A DNA stretch of 6,114 bases from CAYRUP01 sp964578975. Lineage in GTDB: Bacteria > Pseudomonadota > Gammaproteobacteria > DSM-16500. Below, piece by piece: positions 6,109 through 6,114 of the stretch; positions within the stretch are counted from its first letter, which is position 1; each line of letters begins with the position of its first letter. The notes under the pieces were generated by a model. It was not told where the DNA came from. It searched no databases and saw only the letters and a list, made by a program, of their open reading frames with translations. The stretch covers positions 1 through 6,114 of the forward strand of contig CAZOFA010000100.1 in the NCBI GenBank assembly GCA_964578975.1, read 5' to 3'. The position numbers were made by a program, and so were the translations under genes.

Positions 6109-6114
6109 CCGTTC
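6093..6114. repeat. Probable junction of two inverted REP copies
   Basis: GAACGG (6093-6098), the right end of the first element, is followed after 10 bases by its exact complement CCGTTC (6109-6114), where the window ends. This is what the first bases of a second copy in opposite orientation would look like, giving a head-to-head REP pair. The ccmH stop codon lies in the 10-base spacer. Only six bases of the second copy are visible, so this remains an inference. Confidence 0.45.

Overview
This window carries a nearly complete System I cytochrome c maturation (ccm) operon on the + strand in the order ccmA-B-C-D-E-F-G-H. A small membrane protein of unknown function, resembling the DUF2269 family, precedes it and is translationally coupled to ccmA. 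The gene order and the close match of the CcmC, CcmE, CcmF and CcmG motifs to their Escherichia coli counterparts point to a gammaproteobacterium. The AT-rich coding sequence (many long A and T runs) would fit a Legionellales-type genome, but nothing here fixes the genus.

Layout. Positions 1-190 are strikingly GC-rich (121 of the first 180 bases are G or C) and may hold the 5' end of a gene read leftward off the window. Positions 190-262 are AT-rich and hold a good leftward promoter (TTTACA-16-TATAAT), a 6+6 dyad over its -10 box, and a weak rightward -10 box next to a good ribosome binding site. From 263 to 6108 there is no intergenic space: nine genes abut or overlap by 1, 8, 0, 1, 32, 4, 14 and 4 bases, so they almost certainly form one transcript with coupled translation. 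Positions 6018-6114 hold a REP-like palindromic element whose left arm is present as four tandem 14-base copies. The element lies inside the end of ccmH and supplies that protein's C-terminus. The window appears to end in a second, inverted copy.

How the genes work together. CcmA (ATPase), CcmB, CcmC and CcmD load heme onto the heme chaperone CcmE and release it. CcmF with CcmH takes heme from CcmE and ligates it to apocytochrome c. CcmG and CcmH keep the CXXCH cysteines reduced. All the key residues I looked for in CcmC, CcmE, CcmF, CcmG and CcmH are present, and I see no frameshift in the conserved parts. No ccmI is visible, and CcmH lacks the TPR extension found in E. coli; a separate ccmI could lie past the right edge.

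I do not see a new defence, mobile or biosynthetic system. The parts that deserve a second look are the REP-derived tail of CcmH, the uncharacterised leader gene of the operon, and the GC-rich leftward unit at the left edge.
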